From assembly GCF_000818195.1 (NCBI RefSeq), contig NZ_JTHL01000001.1, positions 8,352,063 through 8,416,062 on the forward strand: a stretch of DNA of 64,000 bases, given 5' to 3'. The notes below the pieces were generated by a model. It was given only the letters and a program-made list of their open reading frames with translations. It searched no databases and had not been told where the DNA came from. This DNA is from Streptomyces sp. 150FB. GTDB taxonomy: Bacteria; Actinomycetota; Actinomycetes; Streptomycetales; Streptomycetaceae. Within the stretch, counting starts at the first letter, position 1. Each line of letters starts with the position of its first letter. Below are positions 16,754 to 24,687 of this stretch, in pieces. The translations under genes were made by a program, and so were the position numbers.

Positions 16754-17818
16754 ATGTCGCAAGGATCCTCTCACCGTTCCCCCCAGGGCTTCTCCCACCG
16801 GGTGGTGATGATCGTCGCCGAGGGCTCCAACCCGTTCGAGATGGGCATCGCGACCGAGCTGTTCGGCCTCGAACGCCCGGAGCTGGACCGGCGCTGGTAC
16901 GACTTCGAGTTGTGCGCCGCGACCCCGTCGGTCCCCATGCACTCCGGGTTCTTCCAGCTCTCGGGGGTGGCCGGTCTGGACGCGGTGGACCGGGCCGACA
17001 CCGTGATCGTCCCCAACCGTCCCGACCCCTGGAACGACCCCGAGCCCGCCGTGCTGGACGCGGTGCGCCGCGCCTCGGCACGCGGGGCCAGGATGGTCAG
17101 CTTCTGCACGGGGTCCTTCACCCTGGCCGCCGCCGGGGTCCTGGACGGCCGCAGGGCGACCACGCACTGGCGCTGGGCCGAGATGTTCGCCGCCCGCTTC
17201 CCCGCCGTACGGCTCGAACCGGACGTGCTCTTCGTCGACGAGGGCGACCTCGTCACGGCGGCGGGCAGCGCGGCCGCCCTCGACACCTGCCTGGAGCTGA
17301 TCCGCAAGGACCACGGCGCCGCCACGGCCGTCGCTGTCAGCCGCCGACTGGTCTTCGGGCTGCACCGCGAGGGCGGCCAGCGGCAATTCGTCGAACAGCC
17401 GCTCCCCGCCGTCCCCGACACCTCGCTCGGACCGCTGCTGGCCTGGGCGGAGGAGCGGCTCGCCGGCCGGCTCTCGGTGCCGGAGCTGGCCGTACGGGCC
17501 GGCGTCAGCCAGGCCACGCTGCACCGCCGCTTCCGCGACCGTCTCGGCACCACACCGCTGGCCTGGCTGACCGCGCGGCGGGTCGCGCTCGCCTGCCGGC
17601 TGATGGAGCAGGGCGAGGTGCGGCTGGAGCGGGTGGCGCGACTGAGCGGCCTCGGTACGGCGGCGAACCTGCGCGCCCAGCTCCGCCGGCGTACGGGGCT
17701 GCCGCCCAGCGCGTACCTCCGCCGCTTCGGACCGGCGGCATCCGAGCCGGAGACACCGTCCGGCGAGCGCTCCGACACGCGGTCCGTTACGCGATCCGGG
17801 GCGCGCCCGGGGGCCTGA
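16754..17818 (+). CDS. GlxA-type regulator (DJ-1/PfpI + AraC)
   Basis: A 354-residue transcription factor. The N-terminal DJ-1/PfpI-like domain (about residues 12-190) keeps the nucleophile-elbow Cys, C118 in MVSFCTGSFTLAAAG, followed by DGRRATTHW. The C-terminal AraC domain has two helix-turn-helices, with LSVPELAVRAGVSQATLHRRF in the first. The ATG at 16754 is chosen by homology of the N-terminus; no good ribosome site precedes it and a TATGAAT lies five bases upstream. It is divergent from the cupin gene. Confidence 0.9.
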   Translation: MSQGSSHRSPQGFSHRVVMIVAEGSNPFEMGIATELFGLERPELDRRWYDFELCAATPSVPMHSGFFQLSGVAGLDAVDRADTVIVPNRPDPWNDPEPAVLDAVRRASARGARMVSFCTGSFTLAAAGVLDGRRATTHWRWAEMFAARFPAVRLEPDVLFVDEGDLVTAAGSAAALDTCLELIRKDHGAATAVAVSRRLVFGLHREGGQRQFVEQPLPAVPDTSLGPLLAWAEERLAGRLSVPELAVRAGVSQATLHRRFRDRLGTTPLAWLTARRVALACRLMEQGEVRLERVARLSGLGTAANLRAQLRRRTGLPPSAYLRRFGPAASEPETPSGERSDTRSVTRSGARPGA

Positions 17819-17848
17819 TCGGAGGCCCGTCGGAGGCACAATGGAGGC

Positions 17849-18304
17849 ATGTCACGACGCCCCAAGCGTGCACCGCGCACGACACACCCCGCGCGCTCCG
17901 CACCCCCTGCCGACACCCCGGAGTCGCCCTGCCCGTGCGGTCTGCCCGCACCGTACGGCGAGTGCTGCGGGCGCTTCCACGTCGGCCTGGCTGTCGCGCC
18001 GACCGCCGTCCTGCTGATGCGCTCCCGCTACAGCGCTTTCGTGGTCCTCGACGAGTCGTATCTGCTGAAGACCTGGGACCCGGCGACCCGCCCCTCCGGC
18101 ATCGACCTCGACCCGTCGATGCGGTGGACGGGCCTGGAGATCCAGGACACCACGGAAGGCACCGCCTTCCACACCCACGGCACGGTCACCTTCCGGGCGG
18201 GCTACACCACCCTGGGGCAACCGGGCGCCCTGCACGAGCGCAGCCGCTTCGCGCGCGACGACAAGGGTGCCTGGGTCTATGTGGAGGGCACCCACCTCGA
18301 CTGA
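17849..18304 (+). CDS. YchJ-family SEC-C zinc-binding protein (UPF0225)
   Basis: A 151-residue protein with the SEC-C zinc motif CPCG...YGECCGRFH (residues 33-47). The YchJ middle domain follows: TAVLLMRSRYSAFVV, YLLKTWDPATRP and a beta-sheet ending HERSRFAR...WVYVEG. YchJ proteins are NTF2-like and of unknown role. A basic, Pro-rich stretch of 30 residues precedes the motif. GGAGG just before the ATG supports the start. It converges with the methyltransferase gene. Confidence 0.9.
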   Translation: MSRRPKRAPRTTHPARSAPPADTPESPCPCGLPAPYGECCGRFHVGLAVAPTAVLLMRSRYSAFVVLDESYLLKTWDPATRPSGIDLDPSMRWTGLEIQDTTEGTAFHTHGTVTFRAGYTTLGQPGALHERSRFARDDKGAWVYVEGTHLD

Positions 18305-18309
18305 CGGCA

Positions 18310-18327
18310 GGCAGGTCCCTACCTGCC
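18310..18327. terminator. short hairpin at convergent gene ends
   Basis: GGCAGGT (18310-18316), loop CCCT and ACCTGCC (18321-18327) form a seven-pair stem. It spans the junction of the converging YchJ and methyltransferase genes. It has no T tract and may be a weak two-way terminator. Confidence 0.4.
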
Positions 18328-19035
18328 GAGTACGGCCGTCCGCCGCAGCGCGACAAAGGTGCGTCCGTCCGCCGTCCACTGCTCGGCCGGGCTCCAGCCC
18401 GCCGCTCCGGCGTGTCCGAGGAGTGCGCGCGAGCCGACCCGGGCCCAGGGAAAGGCCGCCGCGGCGAACCCGGCTCCGTCGCTCCCGCCGCCATCACCCC
18501 TGCCGTTGTCGACCCGGACGTGGACGCGCTCGTCCAGATCCACGCCCATCCCCGCGGGCGCCGCCTCGACGATCAGCGAACCGGCGGGGCCGACGACCCC
18601 GGCCATCCTGCTGAGCAGCGCGGGCGGGTCGCCGTCGATACCGATGTTGCCGTCCATCAGCAGCGCGGTGTCCCAGCTCCCCTCGCGCGGCAACGGCTCG
18701 AACACCGAACGGACCAGGGCGCTGCCACCCGAGCGCAGCGTGTGCGCCACGGCCGCCGGGCTGACGTCGATGCCCAGCGACATACGGCCGCGCGCGGCCA
18801 GCGCCGCGACCAGCCGCCCCGGGCCGCAGCCGATGTCGAGCACCGAGCCGTGGCAGCGGTCGAGCACCGTGAGATCCGCCGGGTCGGGCCCGGCGCACCA
18901 GCGCTCCACCTCAAGCGGCAGCAGCCAGCCGTCCGTACGCCGCAGGAACAGCGGACCGCGCCCCGCGCGCAGCGCCTCGGTGTACGGTTCCGCCCCCCAG
19001 GGCGCCGGAACTGTCGTTATGTCGACGGTGGTCAT
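18319..19035 (-). CDS. class I SAM-dependent methyltransferase
   Basis: A 238-residue methyltransferase. The SAM site VLDIGCGPGRLVAALAARG is clear, with the acidic loop SLGIDVSPAAVAHT and the DTALLMDGNIGIDGD strand after it. The substrate is unknown. It is last of three genes that each overlap by four bases (glycosyltransferase, TIGR04282 protein, methyltransferase), so it likely modifies the same glycoconjugate or lipid. Confidence 0.88.
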   Translation of the reverse strand: MTTVDITTVPAPWGAEPYTEALRAGRGPLFLRRTDGWLLPLEVERWCAGPDPADLTVLDRCHGSVLDIGCGPGRLVAALAARGRMSLGIDVSPAAVAHTLRSGGSALVRSVFEPLPREGSWDTALLMDGNIGIDGDPPALLSRMAGVVGPAGSLIVEAAPAGMGVDLDERVHVRVDNGRGDGGGSDGAGFAAAAFPWARVGSRALLGHAGAAGWSPAEQWTADGRTFVALRRTAVLGR

Positions 19036-19667
19036 CGCACCCCCGCCCAGGCGAGCCGGGAAAGGGCGGCGGCGAACCGGCTGTCCGGCGCCTCGGCCGC
19101 GACCAGCCCGGCATCGCGCGCGGTGTCCACATCCCGTACCAGCGGCAGGTTCCGTACGGCGAGCCCAGCGGCGACGAGACGCCCGCGCTGTACGGCACCG
19201 GTCCGCGACACCGACATCGGCACCCCGAGCACCAGCGCCGGGTCGGGCTCGGCCAGGCCCAGCGCCCAGAACCCGCCGTCCACGGCCGGACCGAACCACG
19301 CGTCGCACCCGTCCCACGCGTCCGGCGCCAGCGCGGGCGCCAGCAGGGCGGGAGCGGTGACCTGGGGGGTGTCCATACCGACCAGCACGGCCGGCCCCGA
19401 GCAGAGCGCGAAGGCGGCGGCGATACGTTCGTCGAGGCCGCCGCCCGACTGCGGGACGACCTCGATGCCCGGCGGCAGCCAGGGCCCCGGGGAGCCTTCG
19501 AGGACCAGCACCCGACGCCGTACGGGCGCCGCCAGCACGGCTGCGAGCGTGTCGCACAGCGCGGCCTCGGCGAGCAGGGCGGCCTCCTCGGGAAGGAACG
19601 GCGGCGTCAGCCGGGTCTTCACCCGGCCCGGCACCGGCGCCTTGGCGATGACGAGCAATGTGGTCAT
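19032..19667 (-). CDS. TIGR04282 / DUF2064 nucleotidyltransferase-like protein
   Basis: A 211-residue protein of the DUF2064 (CofC/glycosyltransferase-A-like) group. The N-terminus VIAKAPVPGRVKTRLTPPF is diagnostic, followed by GLDERIAAAF and the metal-site region AVLVGMDTPQVTAP and WFGPAVDGGFWALGL. The fold resembles nucleotide-sugar or guanylyl transferases, but the reaction is not established. It overlaps the neighbouring glycosyltransferase and methyltransferase genes by four bases each. Confidence 0.88.
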   Translation of the reverse strand: MTTLLVIAKAPVPGRVKTRLTPPFLPEEAALLAEAALCDTLAAVLAAPVRRRVLVLEGSPGPWLPPGIEVVPQSGGGLDERIAAAFALCSGPAVLVGMDTPQVTAPALLAPALAPDAWDGCDAWFGPAVDGGFWALGLAEPDPALVLGVPMSVSRTGAVQRGRLVAAGLAVRNLPLVRDVDTARDAGLVAAEAPDSRFAAALSRLAWAGVR

Positions 19668-20443
19668 CGGCCGGCCTCCGGGTCCGCGCCGGTCGCGGCC
19701 GATGGGGCTGCCGGGGCCGGCTGGCTTGTCGGGGCTGCCTGGGGCGCCGGAGCGGTGGCACCCGCGCCGCCGGCCGGGGCTGTCAGCACGCCGCGCATGT
19801 CCCGTACGGCGTGCCAGGTGCCCCGCCAGGTCCCGGTGACCTTGGATTTCCCGGCGCGCGGCAGATACGGCACGTCCCGCTCGGCGACCCGCCAGCCCGC
19901 GTCGGCCGCGCGTACGACCATCTCCAGCGGATAGCCGCTGCGCCGGTCGGTCAGGCCCAGCGAGAGCAGCGCGTCGCGGCGCGCCGCCCGCATCGGACCG
20001 AGGTCGTGCAGCGCGATGCCCGTCCTGCGCCGCGTCATGCGCGCCAGCGCCAGATTCCCGGCCCTGGCGTGCGCGGGCCACGCCCCGCGCCCCTGCGGGC
20101 GCCGCCGCCCCAGCACCAGATCGGCCCGGCCCGCCGCCACCTCCTCGACGAAGGGGACCAGCCCCCCGGGGTCGAGCGTGGCGTCGCAGTCGCAGAAGCA
20201 GATGAACTCCGCCTCGGCGGCCAGCAGTCCCGCATGGCAGGCGGCCCCGAAGCCGCGCCGCTCCTCCCGCACCACGTGCGCGCCGAGTCCGGCCGCGATC
20301 TCGGCGGAGCCGTCGGAGGAGCCGTTGTCGACGACGATCGCCCGCCATCCGGCGGGCATGCGCTCCAGCACCCAGGGCAGGGCCAAGGCCTCGTCCAGGC
20401 AGGGAAGTACGACGTCAACGGTCGTAAGGGTCGAATCAGTCAC
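19664..20443 (-). CDS. family 2 glycosyltransferase
   Basis: A 259-residue GT-A enzyme of the dolichol-phosphate-mannose synthase-like group. DVVLPCLDEALALPWVLERM, VVDNGSSDGSAE and the DxD-type FCDCDATLDPGG are visible, then ARAGNLALARM and LHDLGPMRAAR. No C-terminal membrane segment is present; the tail is Ala/Pro-rich. I place the start at GTG 20443, seven bases after a TACGGT box, suggesting a leaderless transcript; an ATG at 20449 is the alternative. It leads the three-gene operon. Confidence 0.88.
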   Translation of the reverse strand: MTDSTLTTVDVVLPCLDEALALPWVLERMPAGWRAIVVDNGSSDGSAEIAAGLGAHVVREERRGFGAACHAGLLAAEAEFICFCDCDATLDPGGLVPFVEEVAAGRADLVLGRRRPQGRGAWPAHARAGNLALARMTRRRTGIALHDLGPMRAARRDALLSLGLTDRRSGYPLEMVVRAADAGWRVAERDVPYLPRAGKSKVTGTWRGTWHAVRDMRGVLTAPAGGAGATAPAPQAAPTSQPAPAAPSAATGADPEAGR

Positions 20444-20450
20444 GTTCATC

Positions 20451-20456
20451 ACCGTA
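20451..20456 (-). promoter_or_regulatory. -10 box for leaderless glycosyltransferase mRNA
   Basis: TACGGT on the minus strand stands seven bases before GTG 20443, and no Shine-Dalgarno sequence is present. This matches the spacing seen at several other genes in the window. Confidence 0.5.
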
Positions 20457-20566
20457 TGGACAAAGAAATCGACAGAGGGACTGCGGCGTCGTCGCTGAAC
20501 ACAGGAGAACGCCGCTTCGGCGGGGTGCGGGGCGGCCCGGCCAGGGCACGGGAGCCCGGACGGCGC

Positions 20567-21628
20567 TCAGGACGCCGCGCCTGCCCGCTGGCCCGATCGG
20601 GCGAACTCCGACATCCCCTCGGCGAACCCGACCTCGGGGCGCCAGCCGAGCTGCTCCCCGATCCGCCGGGACGACGCAGTGATGTGGCGGACGTCGCCGA
20701 GCCGGTACTCACCCGTGATCACGGGGTCGGGTCCGCCGTGCGCGGCGGCGAGCGCGGTGGCCATCTCGCCGACCGTGTGCGGGTCCCCGCTGCCGGTGTT
20801 GAAGACGCTCAGCGCGCCGGGCTCCCGGCCGGACACCGCAGCCAGGGCCAGCGCGTTGGCCGCTGCCACATCCCGTACGTGTACGAAGTCCCGGCGCTGC
20901 CCGCCGTCCTCGAAGACCTGCGGGGCCTCGCCCCTGGCCAGCGAGGAACGGAAGAACGACGCGACCCCCGCGTACGGGGTGTCGCGCGGCATACCGGGCC
21001 CGTACACGTTGTGGTAGCGCAGCGACACGGCGCGCCCGCCGGTCGCCCGCGCCCAGGAGGCCGCCAGGTGCTCCTGGGCCAGCTTGGTCGTCGCGTACAC
21101 ATTGCGCGGGTCGGTCGGCGCGTCCTCGCCGATCAGCCCGGGCGCCAACTCGGCGCCGCAGCGCGGGCAGCCGGGCTCGAAGCGCCCGGCCGCCAGGTCG
21201 GCGGTGGCGCGCGGCCCGGGGGCGACCCGGCCGTGGAGGGGGCAGTCGTAGCGGCCCTCGCCGTAGACGACCATCGAGCCCGCCAGCACCAGATCCCGCA
21301 CCCCCGCCTCGGCCATGGCCGCCAGCAGGACGGCTGTGCCCAGGTCGTTGCAGCTCACGTACTCGGGAGCGTCGGCGAAGTCCTTGCCGAGGCCGACCAT
21401 GGCCGCCTGGTGGCAGACCGCGTCCACACCCCGCAGCGCGCCGGCCACCCCCTCCCGGTCCCGTACGTCGCCGTGCGTCCACCCCGCGCCCTCCGGCGGC
21501 CGGGGCGGCACCGGATGGGCCGACGGCAGCAGGGCGTCGAGGACAAGAACTTCATGGCCGCCCGAGGTGAGAGCGGTGACGATGTGCGAGCCGATGAAGC
21601 CCGACCCTCCGGTGACAAGTACACGCAT
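20567..21628 (-). CDS. NAD-dependent epimerase/dehydratase with Cys-rich insert
   Basis: A 353-residue extended short-chain dehydrogenase. It shows the NAD motif VTGGSGFIGSH at the N-terminus and the catalytic NVYATTKLAQE (Tyr-x3-Lys). Between them, about residues 128-165, is an insert with CPLHGR and GCPRCGAEL, a four-ligand zinc-ribbon-like pattern that standard sugar epimerases lack. The product is probably an NDP-sugar epimerase or reductase. The ATG start is seven bases after TAACGT with no ribosome site. It lies behind the GT2 cluster and may supply its sugar. Confidence 0.87.
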   Translation of the reverse strand: MRVLVTGGSGFIGSHIVTALTSGGHEVLVLDALLPSAHPVPPRPPEGAGWTHGDVRDREGVAGALRGVDAVCHQAAMVGLGKDFADAPEYVSCNDLGTAVLLAAMAEAGVRDLVLAGSMVVYGEGRYDCPLHGRVAPGPRATADLAAGRFEPGCPRCGAELAPGLIGEDAPTDPRNVYATTKLAQEHLAASWARATGGRAVSLRYHNVYGPGMPRDTPYAGVASFFRSSLARGEAPQVFEDGGQRRDFVHVRDVAAANALALAAVSGREPGALSVFNTGSGDPHTVGEMATALAAAHGGPDPVITGEYRLGDVRHITASSRRIGEQLGWRPEVGFAEGMSEFARSGQRAGAAS

Positions 21629-21635
21629 GCCGGGG

Positions 21636-21641
21636 ACGTTA
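21636..21641 (-). promoter_or_regulatory. -10 box for leaderless epimerase mRNA
   Basis: TAACGT on the minus strand lies seven bases before ATG 21628, with no ribosome-binding site in between. Confidence 0.5.
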
Positions 21642-21796
21642 TGCGCTGTAAGGCGCGGGCGTCCCGGTCCGCGCCGGGCTGTCACAGGTACGTAAGATCG
21701 CCGGGATCGCCGTCCCCGGGGCACCACCTGTCGAACACGCGTCGAACATCCGGTGAACAGCTCCCGCGCTCCCGTGCACGGACCGGGTGGCCGGCC

Positions 21797-22258
21797 TCAG
21801 GGCCTGGGGATGTCGAAGTACCGGGTCAGCCCGGCGGCGACCGTCAGATCCCCGGTGATCCGGACCTTGCGCCTCAGATACATCACCACCGGGCTCGCGT
21901 TGCCGGAGGCCAGCCGCAGGAACTCGACGTCGCCGAGCACGAAGGTCGTACGCGGCCGCTCGTCCCCGGCGTACGCGCGGACCGTGCAGCGGCCGTGGTC
22001 GATGACCGTCTCGAAGACCTCGTCCTGCTCGCCGGTGATCCGCCAGCGAATGACCGCGCTGAGCGCCCCCGCGTTCTCCGGGCGGAACTGCTCCCGCATC
22101 CGGCCGAAGATCTCCCGCAGCACCCGCTTGCGCAGATCACCCCGCAGGGCGTCGGTCAGCTCCCGGCCCGACAGCCCCTTGACCATCCTCGCGAACTCGC
22201 CCGGCGAGACCGCCGAGAAGTCGAGGCCGGCGAGCTGCTCGCGGATGTCCTTCGCCAC
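21797..22258 (-). CDS. SCP2-like sterol-transfer domain protein
   Basis: A 153-residue protein. The C-terminal half reads like an SCP2-type lipid-binding domain (VIDHGRCTVRAYAG, RTTFVLGDVEFLRLASGNASPVV, VRITGDLTVA). The N-terminal half is helical and charged (GEFARMVKGLSGRELTDALR). It may bind a lipid or acyl ligand. The GTG start has GGGA seven bases upstream; a TTG at 22282 is less likely. A palindrome at 22330-22343 overlaps its presumed promoter. Confidence 0.75.
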   Translation of the reverse strand: MAKDIREQLAGLDFSAVSPGEFARMVKGLSGRELTDALRGDLRKRVLREIFGRMREQFRPENAGALSAVIRWRITGEQDEVFETVIDHGRCTVRAYAGDERPRTTFVLGDVEFLRLASGNASPVVMYLRRKVRITGDLTVAAGLTRYFDIPRP

Positions 22259-22329
22259 GCCGGATCCCTGCCGTTGAGCCAACTGACGACCTGACCGCGA
22301 CAGCGGAGGGGCTTCCGCGGAGCAGGTCG

Positions 22330-22343
22330 TTACTTGCCAGTAA
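22330..22343. promoter_or_regulatory. TTACT-AGTAA palindrome over SCP2-like gene promoter
   Basis: TTACTTGCCAGTAA is a 14-base near-palindrome (12 of 14 symmetric). On the minus strand a TAGCCT box (22343-22348) directly precedes it, so the site would cover the transcription start of the SCP2-like gene. The form is typical of TetR-family operators; the regulator is not in the window. The rest of 22259-22467 holds GC-rich GCGGCCGCCGTCC repeats. Confidence 0.55.
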
Positions 22344-22467
22344 GGCTAGAACTCGCCGTTCCGCTCGGCAAGTGCGTGATCATCGCCGCGATCTGACGCG
22401 GCGATCCGCGGCCGCCGTCCGCGGCCGCCGTCCGCAGCCGCGATCCGCGCACCCACCGGGCGCCCCG

Positions 22468-23538
22468 TCAGTGGTCCGGCGGCGCGAGCACCTGCCTCAG
22501 GTCGTACCGCACGGGCTCCTCCAACTGCTCGTACGTGCAGCTCGCCGGCGTCCGGTCGGGGCGCCACCTGCGGAACTGCGCGGTGTGCCGGAACCGGTCG
22601 CCCTCCATATGGTCGTACGCCACCTCGCACACCCGCTCAGGACGCAGCGCCACCCACGACAGGTCCTTCTTCCCGCTCCAGCGGCTCGGCGCGCCCGGCA
22701 GCCTGGCCCCCTCGTGCGCCGACTCCTCCGCCCAGGCGGCCCACGGATGGCCCTCGGCCGAGTCCATCCGCAGCGGCGCCAGCTCCTCGGCCAGTTCGGC
22801 CCTGCGCTTCATCGGGAACGCGGCGCACACCCCGACATGCTGGAGCGCCCCGTGCGCGTCGTGCAGCCCGAGCAGCAGCGAGCCCACCACGGGGCCGCTC
22901 TTGTGCGGGCGGTAGCCGGCGACGACCACATCAGCCGTCCGCTCGTGCTTGATCTTGAACATCAGCCGGGCGTCGGAGCGGTACGGCAGATCCAGCGGCT
23001 TGGCGACGATCCCGTCCAGCCCGGCGCCCTCGTACTGCTCGAACCACTCACGCGCCACCTCGATGTCGGTGGTGGCGGGCGCGAGGTACACCGGGGGTCC
23101 GGAGCCGATCATGACCGCCTCCAGCGCCTCTCTGCGCGCGGCCTGCGGGGTGTCGAGCAGCGAGGCGTCGCCCTTGGCGAGCAGGTCGAAGACGACAAAG
23201 CTCGCCGGGGTCTTCTCGGCGAGCAGCCTCACCCGCGAGTCGGCGGGGTGGATGCGCTCGGTCAGCCGGTCGAAGTCGAGCCGGTTCTCATGGACGATCA
23301 CGATCTCGCCGTCCACCACACAGCGCTCCGGCAGGTGTCTGAGCAGGGCGGTCACCAGCTCGGGGAAGTAGCGGGTGAGCGGCTTGCCGTTCCTGCTGCC
23401 GATCACCACCTCGTCGCCGTCGCGGTGCACGATCGCCCGGAAGCCGTCCCACTTGCCCTCGTACTGCATCCCCGGCGGGATCCTGGCGACGGATTTGGAG
23501 AGCATGGGTTTCACGGGTGGCATCACCGGCAGATCCAT
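22468..23538 (-). CDS. ATP-dependent DNA ligase (LigC/LigD ligase type)
   Basis: A 356-residue ligase with adenylation and OB domains. The nucleotide-binding lysine is K29 in EGKWDGFRAI. Further motifs are SRNGKPLTRYFPEL, CVVDGEIVIVHENRLDF, SFVVFDLLAKGD, EGAGLDGIVAKPLDLPY and MFKIKHERTADVVVAGYR. It seals DNA nicks, probably in non-homologous end joining or repair. It is divergent from a LigD-type polymerase across about 75 bases, so the two domains of a classic LigD are separate here. A CACAAT box lies seven bases before the ATG, suggesting a leaderless transcript. Confidence 0.92.
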   Translation of the reverse strand: MDLPVMPPVKPMLSKSVARIPPGMQYEGKWDGFRAIVHRDGDEVVIGSRNGKPLTRYFPELVTALLRHLPERCVVDGEIVIVHENRLDFDRLTERIHPADSRVRLLAEKTPASFVVFDLLAKGDASLLDTPQAARREALEAVMIGSGPPVYLAPATTDIEVAREWFEQYEGAGLDGIVAKPLDLPYRSDARLMFKIKHERTADVVVAGYRPHKSGPVVGSLLLGLHDAHGALQHVGVCAAFPMKRRAELAEELAPLRMDSAEGHPWAAWAEESAHEGARLPGAPSRWSGKKDLSWVALRPERVCEVAYDHMEGDRFRHTAQFRRWRPDRTPASCTYEQLEEPVRYDLRQVLAPPDH

Positions 23539-23545
23539 GTCCCCG

Positions 23546-23551
23546 ATTGTG
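23546..23551 (-). promoter_or_regulatory. -10-like box for DNA ligase
   Basis: CACAAT on the minus strand ends seven bases before ATG 23538. It differs from TAnnnT at the first base but keeps the same spacing as its neighbours; no ribosome site is seen. Confidence 0.4.
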
Positions 23552-23600
23552 CTCGGGAATGCCCGGCGGTGCCCGATATGCGCCGCCCGGCCGTGCGGCC

Positions 23601-23606
23601 TACGGT
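23601..23606 (+). promoter_or_regulatory. -10 box for leaderless LigD-type polymerase mRNA
   Basis: TACGGT ends seven bases before ATG 23614, without a Shine-Dalgarno sequence. It faces away from the ligase promoter 50 bases to the left. Confidence 0.5.
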
Positions 23607-23613
23607 GACGGAC

Positions 23614-24627
23614 ATGGGTGGTGCAGCGGTGGAGCTGGAGGCGGGCGGCAGAACCGTACGGCTGTCCAGCCCCGACAAGGTCTACTTTCCCGAGCCCGGC
23701 TACACCAAGCTGGACGTGGCCCGCTACTACCTGGCCGTGGGGGAGGGGATCACCCGGGTCCTGCGCGACCGGCCGACCATGCTGGAGCGCTACCCCGAAG
23801 GGGTCGGCGGCGAGTCGTTCTACCAGAAGCGGGCGCCGAAGAACCTGCCCGACTGGATCCCGACGGCCCACATCACCTTCCCCAGCGGGCGCAGCGCCGA
23901 CGAGATCTGCCCGACCGAGCCCGCAGCCGTGATCTGGGCGGCGAACCTCAGCACGCTCACCTTCCACCCCTGGCCGGTACGGCGCGGACGCCTCGACCAC
24001 CCCGACGAACTCCGCATCGACCTGGACCCGCAGCCGGGCACCGACTTCGGCGACGCGGTCAGGGCCGCGCACGCACTGCACGCGTTCCTCGACGAACAGG
24101 GCCTGCGCGGCTGGCTCAAGACGTCCGGCGGGCGCGGCCTGCACATCTTCGTACCGATCGAACCGCGCTGGACCTTCACCGAGGTGCGCCGCGCCGCCAT
24201 CACCGTGGGGCGCGAACTGGAGCGGCGGATGCCGGACCAGGTGACCACCGCGTGGTGGAAGGAGGAGCGCGGCGAGAAGATCTTCGTCGACTACAACCAG
24301 ACGGCCCGCGACCGGACGATGGCCTGCGCCTACTCCGTACGCCCCCGGCCGCACGCGCCGGTCTCCGCGCCGCTGCGCTGGGACGAGCTGGACGCGGTCG
24401 ACCCGCGCGACTTCGACATCGTCACCATGCCGGTGCGCTTCGCCGAACTCGGCGACGTACACGCGGACATGGAGCTGCATCCGTACAGCCTGGAAGGCCT
24501 GCTGGAGCTGGCGGACCGGCACGAGAGCGATCACGGCGTCGGCGACCTGCCGTATCCGCCGGACTATCCGAAGATGCCGGGGGAGCCGAAGAGGGTCTCG
24601 CCGAGCCGCGCCAAGAACAAGAAGTGA
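23614..24627 (+). CDS. ligD: LigD-type polymerase/primase (PolDom) for end joining
   Basis: A 337-residue stand-alone polymerase domain of the archaeo-eukaryotic primase fold, which fills gaps at broken ends. Key segments are SSPDKVYFPEPGYTKLDVARYY, the catalytic pair in ELRIDLDPQPGTDF (Asp-x-Asp), KTSGGRGLHIFVPI and IFVDYNQTARDRTMACAYSVR. There are no ligase or nuclease domains. The ATG is seven bases after TACGGT; an in-frame GTG at 23605 overlaps that box. The Lys-rich C-terminus ends at a strong terminator. The symbol refers to the polymerase domain only. Confidence 0.92.
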   Translation: MGGAAVELEAGGRTVRLSSPDKVYFPEPGYTKLDVARYYLAVGEGITRVLRDRPTMLERYPEGVGGESFYQKRAPKNLPDWIPTAHITFPSGRSADEICPTEPAAVIWAANLSTLTFHPWPVRRGRLDHPDELRIDLDPQPGTDFGDAVRAAHALHAFLDEQGLRGWLKTSGGRGLHIFVPIEPRWTFTEVRRAAITVGRELERRMPDQVTTAWWKEERGEKIFVDYNQTARDRTMACAYSVRPRPHAPVSAPLRWDELDAVDPRDFDIVTMPVRFAELGDVHADMELHPYSLEGLLELADRHESDHGVGDLPYPPDYPKMPGEPKRVSPSRAKNKK

Positions 24628-24639
24628 CCGGACACGCGA

Positions 24640-24671
24640 GGGCCCACCCCTCCGTGCGGAGGGGTGGGCCC
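24640..24671. terminator. strong bidirectional terminator
   Basis: Two perfectly complementary 15-base arms (24640-24654 and 24657-24671) stand almost without a loop between the converging polymerase gene and the cupredoxin/DUF1080 gene. It should end transcription from both sides. Confidence 0.85.
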
Positions 24672-24687
24672 CGTAACTGCCTTGCGG

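Noticed and set aside
16912..19839. A 975-residue open frame on the plus strand
   Set aside because: It runs across several well-supported genes in another frame and both strands. Its Arg/Pro/Gly-rich translation shows no domain; it is a product of high GC.
19658..22294. An 878-residue plus-strand open frame
   Set aside because: It lies antisense to glycosyltransferase, epimerase and SCP2-like genes that have clear motifs and starts.
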